From NCBI GenBank assembly GCA_007922305.1, contig ML677366.1:14604783-14668782 (forward strand): a DNA stretch of 64,000 bases. The letters run 5' to 3'. The translations under genes and the position numbers were made by a program. This stretch comes from Dermatemys mawii (Eukaryota > Chordata > Testudines > Dermatemydidae). The notes under the pieces were generated by a model that was not told the DNA's origin, searched no databases, and saw nothing but the letters and a program-made list of their open reading frames with translations. Shown piece by piece: positions 11,819-22,625 of this stretch (positions within the stretch are counted from its first letter, which is position 1; each line of letters starts with the position of its first letter).

Positions 11819-12322
11819 GTAGGTTATTCATCTAGCATTTATCCTTGATATTCGCATAAGAAAAATGTGGTAGAATAAAAGCCTTTGAAATGAATGTGGC
11901 TACTAAAGGGTAATGTAAATGAATGTTTAAACTTATTATACAGGTCATAACCAATGAATATCCAAATAAAACCCATTCTCCAGACAAATGCAGTGAGAGC
12001 TTTAACAACTTGGATGTCTTTGATGTAATTTTTCTGCCTAGTTTATTAGTTACAGGAGAGTGGATTAGAAAGTTTGAAAGAAACCAAGAACTCTTCTTTT
12101 TTTTCCAGTGCTACAATTGCAGCCAGTGTCTGGGCCGACTGACTCTCTTTGTTGCACTATAACTCAATTGTAAATATTGTTCTGTACCCAGATCTGCCAG
12201 TGTGGCATCCAGTGGAAAGCTGGATAATTTCCATTTGAACTGAAGGAATTTGGAGACCAGGCTGCCTGTACACCTTAGCATCCAACTCCAAAGAGACTTG
12301 GCATACACATTTGATCTCCCTG

Positions 12323-12575
12323 AGGGTACGTCTACATTGCAATTAAATACCTGTGACTGGCCTGTGTCAGCTGACTTGTGTTCATGGGGCTTAGGCTATG
12401 GGGCTGTGAAAGTCTGGTGTAGATGTTTGGGCTCTGGGACGCTGTGGGGCGGGGGAAGTCTCATAGCTCCAAGCCCAACCATCTACAGTATAATTTTATA
12501 GCCCTGCAGCCTGAGCCAGAGTCAGCAGACATGGACCAGACACAGGCATTTAATTGCAGTATAGACACGTCCTTT
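12323..12575. mobile_element. MITE with TACGTCTACATTGC-type ends
   Basis: The left end GGGTACGTCTACATTGCAAT pairs with the right end ATTGCAGTATAGACACGTCC. The internal sequence includes CCTGTGTCAGCTGACTTGTG, also seen in the copy at 26774. Confidence 0.75.
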
Positions 12576-14366
12576 ACTGAGTAAGCACCTGACTTAAGCA
12601 GATCTCCCACTGAAGTCACCAAACAAGGGACTGGATACTATTTCTTTATATTTTCCTTTTCTAGTGGGTGTATGTTTACTTTCTTCCAGTCTGAAAAACA
12701 TATGCCCAAGTTTGACAAAGACAGCAATAGAAAAGTCACTCAGGATCTGACTTCTCTTTCTAGGGCTGTATGTTAGCTCCCTTTACAGGAATACAGCCTC
12801 CTCTTCAACAGTCAGTAATCAGATATTTCTACAATTACCTATGCCTTGAGCAAACAAACTCAAAACCATTGTCATTCATGACAGACTTCTATTAAGGAAT
12901 CTTTTAGAAAAGCAACAAGTAACAATAGACTGACTATTTGCTGGTTGGTTTTAACATGCTTTGCATGCAGTTAGCCCTTAGATCTATATAGCCAGAACTC
13001 TCCTATTGTTACGAAATTGAATCTCTACCAAACAATTAGAGCCACTATTATTATCAGGCAACCATTTGGAATGCTCCATTGCATTTCAGAGTTCACTATT
13101 AATAACCTGTGTTTATTGGAAGTAACTGCAAACCTGGGAAAAAGGGAATACTGCTACCTGACACCATGTCTCATCTTTAAATGAAATACAGTTCTAAATC
13201 TGAAGTGAATTTAGAATGTCCCATCTGCTGCATAGTTCTAGCACAGGCAGTGACACTGTAAAGGCCTGACCCAAAGCCCATTGGTTTCAGTGAGCTCTGA
13301 ATCAAGGACTAGGTTTCCCCACCTGGCCACCACATGTACCTCTGATTTCCCATTGCACTATATGCTGAGGTGCTATTTTTTTATATATATATTTTAAGTT
13401 AGTTGGTTAAAGCACCTAGAGCCTGGGATAGACACTTGCAGTTAAATTCAGAGAGAGTCTCTCTCTCTTGCATCTCCCTGTATATAGTCACAGCTGCATG
13501 CAGTGTTGTGAGTCCTTAATCGATACGAGGGTACACTTATGCTTCCTGTTTGATGCTTGAGCAATCCAGCTTTACCTAAATTTCTGAACAAATTAATTGT
13601 AGACAGGTCTCTACTGGCCTCCTTCATTATCTTTGACTAATGAATGGCCTACACAGAATTCAGTACTGTAAACAAGAAAAGGGGGGACCATATTCACCTG
13701 TGACTCCAATGGCATAGCCTAGATTTTTTTTGACATCCTGTGCAACATGGCCGTATTCCACAGGCTAGCCCTGAAGATGTAATCTTGCAACTATAAAATG
13801 TTATGGGCCATATTCTTGGATGACCATGTGTTGCTGACACAGCTTGTGGAGAGAGGAAAATCCAAGTTGTTCTAAGCTGAGCCAGCTGATGGCTGCTCTC
13901 AACGAGTCATTACAGCGGCGGGGGTTCAGACTGGGATAACATCCCCCAGCTATGCCTACGGCAGGGCTGGAGAAGTAGCAAAGGAGCCACTACTCTGGCC
14001 CCACAGTCCCTGGGATTTCTCTGACTGAAGCTGTTTAAGGTGTTTTGCTCCAGCTGATGGGCCGTAAGGGGCCATCAAGTGGGATGAGGCAAGATCCTTC
14101 TCTGGACTGGGATTTTAGTTCTGTGATCACTCCCTTAACCACTGCTCCTCTTCTGAGCCTTAGCTGGGGAGAGCTGGGTGCCTCTTACAAGGTGGTGAGG
14201 CTGTTCAGCACCTCATGGGCTGGAGCAGCGTGATCCTGATTTAGGGAACGTGAAGAGGGTGTAACTGCTAGAGACCAATGTAATGTCTTTCTGTGCTTTT
14301 GGAGGAAAGCACTGATCCTACCCATATGTCTGAAGTGGAATTCTGTTCATCTTGATACTTCCGTAG

Positions 14367-14544
14367 GACGTTCCCTATCCGTGGATTCCAGATTTATGAC
14401 GGGCCTGTTAGGCTGGTGAAATGCACTTTCAGAAAGTTTACTCCCACTGCAGACCGCTACTCAAGTGCCATTGGCTTCTTCATGAAGAATTATTGGCAAA
14501 TAAGCCCTCAGATCAACGTGTCACAGATCAAGATGGAGAGAAGC
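14367..14544 (+). CDS. CEMIP2-like: CEMIP2-like exon I
   Basis: Acceptor TAG at 14364-14366 and donor GTAAGT at 14545; 178 nt, phase 2 to phase 0. The frame reads TFPIRGFQIYDGPVRLVKCT, then FRKFTPTADRYSSAIGFFMK and NYWQISPQINVSQIKMERS. The RGFQIYDGP and DRYSSAIGF.MKN.WQI blocks match CEMIP2 closely. Intact. Confidence 0.92.
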
Positions 14545-14832
14545 GTAAGTGAGGGGGAAAATAGGAGTGGGTGTTTTGTCTGATTTGCAAAAGTCTTGAA
14601 CAGTAGTGAGAGGTTTACTCAAGAGACATCTTACTTCTGTTGCAGATCTCTGCTCACCCAGCATAAGGTCTTAACATAGAGGCCCAGATCTCAGCAGATG
14701 TAAATCATCCATAGCGTTATTCACTTCAATGAAGCTATGCTGATTTACTCTAGTTGAGGATCTGGCTCAGTGTTTGGGAGCCACACAAATAATGCTTCAA
14801 CAAGCATGAAAAACTGTAGTATAGTTCTTGGG

Positions 14833-15505
14833 GGGTATGTCTACACTACCCGCCAGATCAGCGGGTAGCAATTGATCTATCGGGGTTGATTAGTCATGTC
14901 TAGACTAGACTCAATAAATCCAACCCTCAAGCGCTCTCCCGTCAACTCTGGTACTCCGCTGCGAGAGGCACAAGCAGAGTCACGGAGAGCAGCAGCCACT
15001 TACTGCAGCATCTTCATGGCGGTGAGTCAATCTAGGTATGTCAACTTCAGCTAAGCCAGGGGTGGACAAGCATTTTTTTGGTCTGATGGCCACACTGGGG
15101 TTCAAAATTGTGCAGAGGGCTGGGTAGGGAAGGCCCTGCACCCTAGCTGACCCCCATCCCCTGACTGCCCCCTCAGAATCCCTGACCCATCCACCCCCCC
15201 CTTGTCCCCTGATCACCCCCTCTAGAGACATCCCCCCCCCCCATTCTAATTCCCCCCCAGAAGCCCACCTCTATCTAGGTCCCCTGCTCTCTGTTCCCTG
15301 ACTGCCCTCTCAAGACCCCACCACCTAGCTCAGCTGGGCGTGGGGCCCCACAGCTCGCTGCGCTCGGCCCAAGCTTGCGGGCTGCATAAAAATGGCCCTG
15401 CAGGCCGTAGTTTGCCCACCCTAAGCTAAGCTATTCTTGTAGTTGAAGTTGTGTATCTTAGGTCAATCCGCGCCCCCACCCCCCGCCCAGTGTAGACCAG
15501 GGCTT
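14833..15505. mobile_element. TATGTCTACACT-ended MITE, interrupted
   Basis: The left end is GGGTATGTCTACACTACCCG; the right end is CAGTGTAGACCAGGGCTT (inverted). About 300 bp of its own sequence remains, split by the hAT-like insertion at 15057-15423. Confidence 0.75.
15057..15423 (+). mobile_element. hAT-like non-autonomous element nested inside a MITE
   Basis: Begins CAGGGGTGGACAAGC and ends GTAGTTTGCCCACCCTA (inverted). It is flanked by a perfect 8-bp direct repeat, AGCTAAGC (15049-15056 and 15424-15431), the hAT target-duplication length. The interior is C-rich (+ strand) with CCCCTGACTGCCCCCTCAGA. The surrounding MITE resumes after it. Confidence 0.85.
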
Positions 15506-15825
15506 AGATACATAGAGAACCATGGGCCTGATCCTGGGGTCATCACTGAAAGTTCTATGGTTCAAACACGTACCTTCACCTATCTCAGATGCGTCTATCT
15601 CAAGATCAGCTTATGCATAGCTGAACTTACCTTTCCTTCCAAATTCACTCACTCCTTTACTCCCCTTCTGTTACTCTCAGAACTACCATTCTTCCTGTGC
15701 AGGCTCAGCCTTTCCTTTTTTGCCCTCAGTTCCAGACTCTCTCCAATCCTTCTGCTTGCTACTGTAGAACGTCTGACCCTTTTGTCCCCTTCTTTTCAGT
15801 CCAGGAGACAATATGTTAATTTAAG

Positions 15826-16240
15826 CCAGTGCTCTCCAAACTTGTGGGGAACACCCCCTTAGGAGGGGCACAGAGGAACATTTGGGGGGCATGGCAGGTC
15901 TGAGTCAATTCCCATGGGGGGCCAGGAGGAAGGGCCACCCAGCCCCACCCTTCTCTGAGCCCACCCCCCAACCACAGCCCTGGCTCTGCAGCAAGCTGTG
16001 GGGGCTGGTTGCTGGCCCACACTGCGCCCAGCTGTGGCTTCGCCTTCACCACCACCCCTGGCTGTGGCTTGGTTCCTTGACTGGAGCCCAGCCTGAGGGT
16101 GGGAGCAGAGCCGCACCTGGCCATAAGCCCAGCTGCCAGCCTCCACCATGGGCAGGCTGTGGCTTTGCTCCCACCCCCAGCCTCAAGCCCTGCTCCTGGC
16201 CCCAGCATCAGCCCCCTTACCCTATGACAGAATCAGGTCA
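15826..16240. mobile_element. C-rich interspersed repeat, hAT-like left end
   Basis: Begins CCAGTGCTCTCCAAACTTGT and GAACACCCCCTTAGGAGGGG, then runs into CCACCCCCAACCACAGCCCT and similar C-rich degenerate tandem text. The right end is not clear. The long ORFs on both strands here come from composition, not a gene. Confidence 0.5.
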
Positions 16241-17790
16241 TGGCGGTGAGTCTGACAATCTCTGTCTGTCTGAATCAAGTCCCATATTTGCTTCAGGTTT
16301 TTTGGTTCATTTGAGCCAGTAAAACACGCCCCCCCCCCCCCACAGAAGTTACCTGGGTTGGGCTGACTTCCAGGTGTCTTATTTCTGGGGATCGTAACAA
16401 GGCCCGAGCCCTTTGTGTGGTTCATGAACCTCTGTGACTTTAGCTCAAGGTTTGGGTTGGTTTGTAGGGAAGTTTTCCACAGCTCTAATATTGACAGACC
16501 TTTTCTCTTTGGCTTAGCAGGCCGCTTTTCTGCCTCTCCTCCATCACGTCTTGTTCCACGCAGCAGGAGCATATTTTATCAAGGACTGTGTTAGCCCGGT
16601 CCCTCCTGTAGTACTGTTGTAAAAACTATAGTGCACTTCATTCTTCTGCACTTAAATAAATCAGAGCTTTGTATTTACCCATGTATGTCACACCTGAAGT
16701 CAGAACAAGGGTAAGGGAGAATTTAGTTGTACATTCTTTGCCTCCCTCTGGGGAACTGGCCACAGTGAGGATGTAACATTCCTCATGGAATGAGGAATGT
16801 GCTTAGAGGAAACATGTAAAATGCACAAGTCTGATCTTGCAGTGGCTCTGAGGAGAGTGGGAATGTAACCTGAGGAAGGGCTATCAGATGGAGGTTTTTA
16901 ACTCCAAATGCAGGCAATTAGTGGATTACCTGTGGAAAAACTTGAAAATGCAGATGTGTAAAGTTCTAGCACCTTTTTGAGAACTTGGAGCCTGTTTAAT
17001 GTCACTACCTTTTCAGGTCTGCCAGACAGTTTATTACAGCAACACCTTTAAGATCTGAGGTCTGCAAGGCAGAATCTTTCAGAGGAGTTATTTAATGCTG
17101 CTGCAATCTGAATGAAAGACAAACATGCTTAAATAATAAACTCCACATGTGTTCTAAAACATTGGTTATGTTATCCAAGTAATTACTTCCTGTTTGTCCA
17201 TTCCCAACAAATGTCTCTTTACTATCTAATATATCTATCCAGATCTGCTTATCTGGAAATAAAACTGTAAGGACCTCTTGCATATTGCTATGTGGCCAAT
17301 TGCTTTATTGGATGACATAATTAGCATAGAGCCCCTAAACTGTTTGTTTCTTTCCATCTATAGGCTTCTTTTTATTAGTCTTGAAAAGTTCCCTAAAGGA
17401 TGGCTTATTTTTACTGTCACTTCAGAATATGCAAGTTGCATCGTGATACTAAAGCTATTAGTCATACTGGGTGCACAATCATATTAATTGTTCAAACTAA
17501 TCCACTCATTGATTAGGTGACTAATAAAACTAGTTAGGTCTTGGTTAATTGCAATATTAAAACAAATTAAGTGGAACAGAAGAGCTAAACATTACACACT
17601 ACAAAAGTATTTTATTTACATTTCTCTTGACAAACGCAAAGCTTGCATATGAGGGAAGGAAAATGTGTGCATTTACAGATAATAAAACAAACAACAACGC
17701 CTTCTTTTTCACACTTGATAAGCAGTCTTCCAGGCAGTCATTGGTCCTCTGTCCGTCTACACAAGATTCAGAGGGTCATGTAGTGCCCAG

Positions 17791-18031
17791 GGTCTCTGGA
17801 CATATCTGTACTGCAGCTGGGACCAAGCCTCCCTGCCCAAGCAGGCAGACTTGTGTTTTTGTGGGACTTGAACTAGTACCCTAAAAATATCCATGGGGAT
17901 GTTTCCACCTGGGCACTCAAGCCTGAGTTGGAACATCTATGCTGCTGTCTTTAGCACACTCTGAGTCCCACTAGTACGACTAACTTCCCAGCTGGGAGGT
18001 TGGCTCCCAGCTGCAGTGTAGACATACCCTC
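17791..18031. mobile_element. MITE with GTAGACATACCCT end
   Basis: The left end GGACATATCTGTACTGCAGC and right end GCTGCAGTGTAGACATACCC are inverted copies. About 240 bp, non-coding. Confidence 0.75.
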
Positions 18032-21000
18032 TATGTCCCATAGCTAGAATCTCGACAGGTAGGAGGAAATAGCCTCTCTTTAGGTCAGACCCAGAGCTTG
18101 TGAATTGTTTCCTAGGGAAGCTTTCCATTGCCCTATTCATAAATGGGGAGAATGAATAATAAAAATGCCAGCCCCAGTCTTTGGGTCTGTCTGAGTTTTG
18201 TGCTCAGCTCGGCCCTGAGCTGTGCCTCTCTGTGGCAGGCTGAGCCAGTTCCTGCGGGAGATAGGTGGTGGTATGTCTCCACTGGAGCTCAGATGATTGT
18301 CTGGTAGTTCAGGACTGGTACAGTCCCCTGTGCATGTTCTAACTTGGACTGTTAATGGTTCCCGTGGTGGTTTTTTCCAGCTATCAGGAATAGCTGAAGT
18401 TCAGAGATGGAGCTGGGCCCCTTTACAGCCAGCTGTGTCAGCTCTTTGCCATTTATGGATTTGCCCATGCCAGGGAATTCCCCAGCTCCCTGTTCAGGGC
18501 AGCTTTATGACCCTTTGCATTGCTGGAAGTGTGCAGAGGAGCCATATTTGGGAGGTGGATGGAGAAGAGGGCCCTGGATCCAGCCTAATGACTCCATATT
18601 AGTACACACAATTGCTGAAAGGGAGTTTATGCTGGCAGGATTCATGTAGATAGGAGGAGAGCACTTTGTAATGTATTTAGACTATGCTGTCTTGCCATGG
18701 TGTTTCCTGACTGCCAGGCAAAACTGAAGTTTTCATGCACTTTAAAAATTGCAATTCCAAAAACAACCCAAATAAAAACCAGGAAGACGAATGTGGTACA
18801 CTTGATCACAAGCCATTTCTACCCTGAAGATAGGAGGTGGGGGGAGCAAAAGAGAAGGGCCAATCTTGTTCTCATTGGGGTCAACATAAAGATGCCCTTT
18901 TACTTCAAAGGAGACAGAACTGAGCCTCAACTCCACCAAGTTCAATCAGACTCCATAGAAACAGATGTCTTGCATTGTCGGCCATAGTTTTTTTTCTATA
19001 ATATGAGAGAGATTGTTCGTTCTTACCTGATTTGGGTCTCAGTCCTGCAAGCTGCTTCATGTAAGTAGAGCCCTTCCCTCTGAATTTACTGTAGCTTTAG
19101 CGGGGCTCTGCATGGGTATCAGGCTCTGCCTTCACTGATCAGTTTGCAGGATCAGGGCCTTAATTTCTGCTTCAAAATGAGAGAAGCACAATAATGATTG
19201 TGTGGGAATTGTGACTGTAAAACAAGGATAGATCCACACTGGGTGACAAATTTCCCTAGCACCTTGGCAAACCATTTCTGTAAAAATATTAATGATTATG
19301 GCAATGATGATGATTATGATAGTAGACAGGGATATTCTTTCTATAGGTGTTTTGCAACATCCCATAGAATTCTGTTTGAAGATGCAATTCCTTATTCAAT
19401 TCTACTGGTTAATCTAACAAAAATGTATAGGAAAGTTAGTTTTCTACTGATGCTTTTAGGGCTTTTCCATAAGGGTGTGTAGGTGCATGTTCGTATGTGT
19501 ATATATGGTATATGTGGAGGTGATATCCATGTGATAAATTGGAGAGGCATTTGATGATTACATTTGTCACATTTATGACTGCATCCTCAGCCTACTAATC
19601 CATTTCCCTATAGTTGCTATTCTAATACTCCAAACCTGTGAGTAAAGAGATCCTTATATCTATCACCCACTATGTATTCCATATAATTTATCACTCTTTA
19701 TAGTAAATATGTAAGTGAAGGTCTTCAAATTGTTGCCCAACTTCTATAGTCTCTACTTAGAATTCCTACTGAAGTCCATAAGAGTCATGACAGCTAGAGA
19801 TAAATCAATCTTGTGATCTTTATCCCTGTTCCCAAAACTTTATATCTGGAAGCTGATTCCTTTCTGTGTTTACATCTTTTTACAGTACAAAAGAAGGTAT
19901 TTCCCAGTGTTTGGTCATAAATTAATACAGACCATTTCCCAGTTTACAAGTTTAGCAGTGATTCTGCTGTCAACTTTTGTGTAACCTTTAATTTGAATTT
20001 TTAGAATAGCCATTTTATTTCTTGTCCTCAGAGTTTACAGGAGAATGTAGGAAAAGTTTTTAGGGTTTACACTATAAAACCTTCTGCATTGTGTCTGGAA
20101 AAACTTAGTATGCTAATTAAATGGAAGCTGTACACACTGTACTTTTCTTCTGAGGTCTCTGTTCTCTTACCATTGGAGTGTCCATATTCAAATCCAGAAA
20201 TGCACTGTTGCATGGTATTTATAGCAGAGCTTTGAACTGCAAGATAATGTTTACATTTACTAATGTTGCTTCTTTTAGATATTACAAGAAAATGTACTCT
20301 TTGGGAGGCTTCTTCTTTGCCAAATAGCTCCTTTGGCAGAGGTTTCCAGCAGGGAAACAAGAAAAGTTGAAACTGCTCAAAAACAAACATTAAAATTCAG
20401 TATGTTTTGGTTGGTTGTTGGTGGGTTTTTTTTTTTTTTTAAAAGGACAGATTCAATAAGAGGCTAATAGTTAGACTAGGAGAAGGAAGGAAAAGTGGTT
20501 ATAGGATCTGATTTGATTTTAAAGTAATAGGAAAAACCCAGACTAAATAAAATATAGTTTAAGGGCCCATTCTTTCAACCTTTACTCATACAAGTAGTTA
20601 CCCCTGTGGGTAGTCCCATTTAAACAATAGGACTTCTCATGTGAGTAAGGATACTGGTAAGCTCTTACCCAGTGAGCATTATAAAATTGATCTTTCAAAG
20701 ATCTTAGTAGATTTGCTAACTTACCTGCAAACCCTTGCTCCTAGGAGTAATTATTTCTTACTCGTGTGAATAGTTCCATTAAAGTCAATAGGATTAATGA
20801 AAGTAAGATTACTTCCTTGGGCCTGTAGGATCAAGCCACTATTGTCTTGTGTAGCACACATGATTACTCAGGGATTCAGCACCTGACCTAAAATACTTAC
20901 CTTCACTGTCGCCTTGTGACCTATTTAATGTGCTTTCTCTACAGACACCAAGATAGTCAACACCTTTTTGCTTAACATGTGCCAGTTCCCTACCTTTCTG

Positions 21001-21628
21001 TGTGTTTTATAACCAGTCATATGCTTTTGCTTTGATGTATAGCCACTTCAAAAACTGGGTTATGCATAGCGAGAGCAATTGAGGTTTTAGCTTTTCTTTT
21101 GTTTGCTTTCCAGAAAGAAGCGTCCAGATAATATATTGGAATATCTACTAAAGGGAATTTTGAAAGGAGCTGCTATGTCACACAGGTTTATGAGATTAAG
21201 GGGGAATATCTTAAAAAATTTACTTTCTTGACATTTCCATGTAAAGGATGTTTGTTCCTTAATCATTTCATATGCTTCCAATGCTGCTTAATCCCTTACA
21301 GTCACATTCTTCAGTTTATTACTTCAAGGAGTAAGCAGCAGGAGCAGATGAATGTCTAAGAACCAAAGATCTTGTTTTCATAAAAACATCCCTCAGCATT
21401 AAGAAACAAGGAAAGACACAAATCCCAGTAAATAAACTTTATACCCTCAAAATTGTTTCTAAATCCAGAACGCATCAGTAGTTTAAGTCTTGGTGTGGTG
21501 CTTTGAACCCACAGGACTTTCTAGTTCAAAAGTGTTCCTGGTAGAACTATATTAACGTATGTCCCATCTATCCCCAGTAATCAGTTGTGGCTACACCATT
21601 AATTACTTTTTTGGCTCCTCTCTTACAG

Positions 21629-21845
21629 GTTGGACTCAGGGTGTTTTTTGGCAGATCAGGCCAGTGGTTTGGAGACAACAATAATGATGGTGACAAAGGT
21701 TTCTATTTTCCATGACTTGGATGGTTCAGTGACTGGATATCCAGACACCTTCATAGGGAGAGCAGACAACTACCTGCTTCGCCATCCAGGATGTCTGACT
21801 GTCCCACGGTGGAATAGAATGATCTGCAGTGGGAAATATGGACAG
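21629..21845 (+). CDS. CEMIP2-like: CEMIP2-like exon J, +1 frameshift
   Basis: Acceptor CAG at 21626-21628 and donor GTATGG at 21846. The exon is 217 nt where 216 are needed. It opens in phase 0 with VGLRVFFGRSGQWFGDNNND then GDK. At GACAAAGGTTTCT (about 21687-21699) one extra base moves the reading into the +1 frame, which continues VSIFHDLDGSVTGYPDTFIG, then RADNYLLRHPGCLTVPRW and NRMICSGKYGQ. Without the shift a TGA follows within nine codons. The two halves together cover the family block VFFG.PGPWF..DGDK..IFHD.DGSV. Confidence 0.9.
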
Positions 21846-22019
21846 GTATGGGAGCTTGTAATGGATTTGGAGAGGTTGGGAGAAGGTGTTTTTACTAATG
21901 GGCTGAATCAGAGCACTACTGGCAATGAAGCATTTTACTGTCCCCAGTGCAATATTTCAAATCAGTCTTGCCGCAAACATTTGTACCGTGGATCTGGTTT
22001 AGGTAGCAAGAGGCAGTAG

Positions 22020-22163
22020 CTATGTCCATGGGAGAGTTTCTGTTGCTATCTACACCAGCTCTTAGGTTGGTATAAGTACGTTGCTCAGGACAGTAGATTA
22101 TTCACACTCCTGAGTGATGTTAGTTATACACTAGTAATTCTGTAATGTAGACAAGGGCTTTGT
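22020..22163. mobile_element. Short MITE-like repeat ending GTAGACAAGGGCTT
   Basis: A weak left end (CTATGTCCATGGGAG) and a clear right end, TAATGTAGACAAGGGCTT. Probably a diverged copy of the TATGTCTACACT group. Confidence 0.5.
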
Positions 22164-22484
22164 TTTAATGTCTAGGGGAAAAAGAAAGCAGACTATCCAT
22201 CTCTCCATGCCCTACCACCACCTCTAGAGAATATTTTTACAGCTATACAGCAAAGTATATAATCTGCTTCAAAGTTAGTTGAAAATCTTGCCCGGGCTCT
22301 CATGTTGAGCATATACACCATGGTATGTCCTGTGACATCCAGCTAGGTTACTAAGGGAAAGCATGGTGTTAATAAGGTAACAGACTAGTTAGGTTTGGAC
22401 AGCTCTTAGCCATCCTGGCTTCCAGCCTAAGAGTCACCTTGACTTAATCACATGGTGCCCAATCCTGGCACTCTTGCTCCTTTT

Positions 22485-22625
22485 GACTGAGGCTCCAGAA
22501 TTAGACTCTTGACTTCAATTTCCCTATCTATAAACAGAGGCACAGTAACACTTATTTGCTTCTATTACAGGAGGATTGTGATGCTCAGTTAGTTAGTAAG
22601 TACTTGTAAAGAGCTTGGAAAACAA
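22485..22625 (+). repeat. MIR-like SINE fragment
   Basis: TTCAATTTCCCTATCTATAA, ACAGAGGCACAGTAACAC and GTAAAGAGCTTGGAAAA follow the 3' half of MIR. Diverged. Confidence 0.5.

Larger units (their letters stand above)
14545..21628 (+). other. Intron I-J
   Basis: 7.1 kb. It holds the nested MITE/hAT at 14833-15505, the C-rich repeat at 15826 and the MITE at 17791. From about 18040 to 21600 I see only unclassified non-coding sequence, with short direct-strand patches of CAATAGGACTT-type palindromic repeats near 20600-20840. Confidence 0.75.

Noticed and set aside
15443..15862. 139-codon ORF on the + strand
   Set aside because: Begins inside the end of a MITE and runs through unannotated C/T-rich sequence; no homology recognised.
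15816..16572. Overlapping long ORFs on both strands (up to 146 codons)
   Set aside because: They sit in C-rich repeat sequence, are low complexity (Pro/Gly/Trp-rich), overlap on both strands and show no domain.
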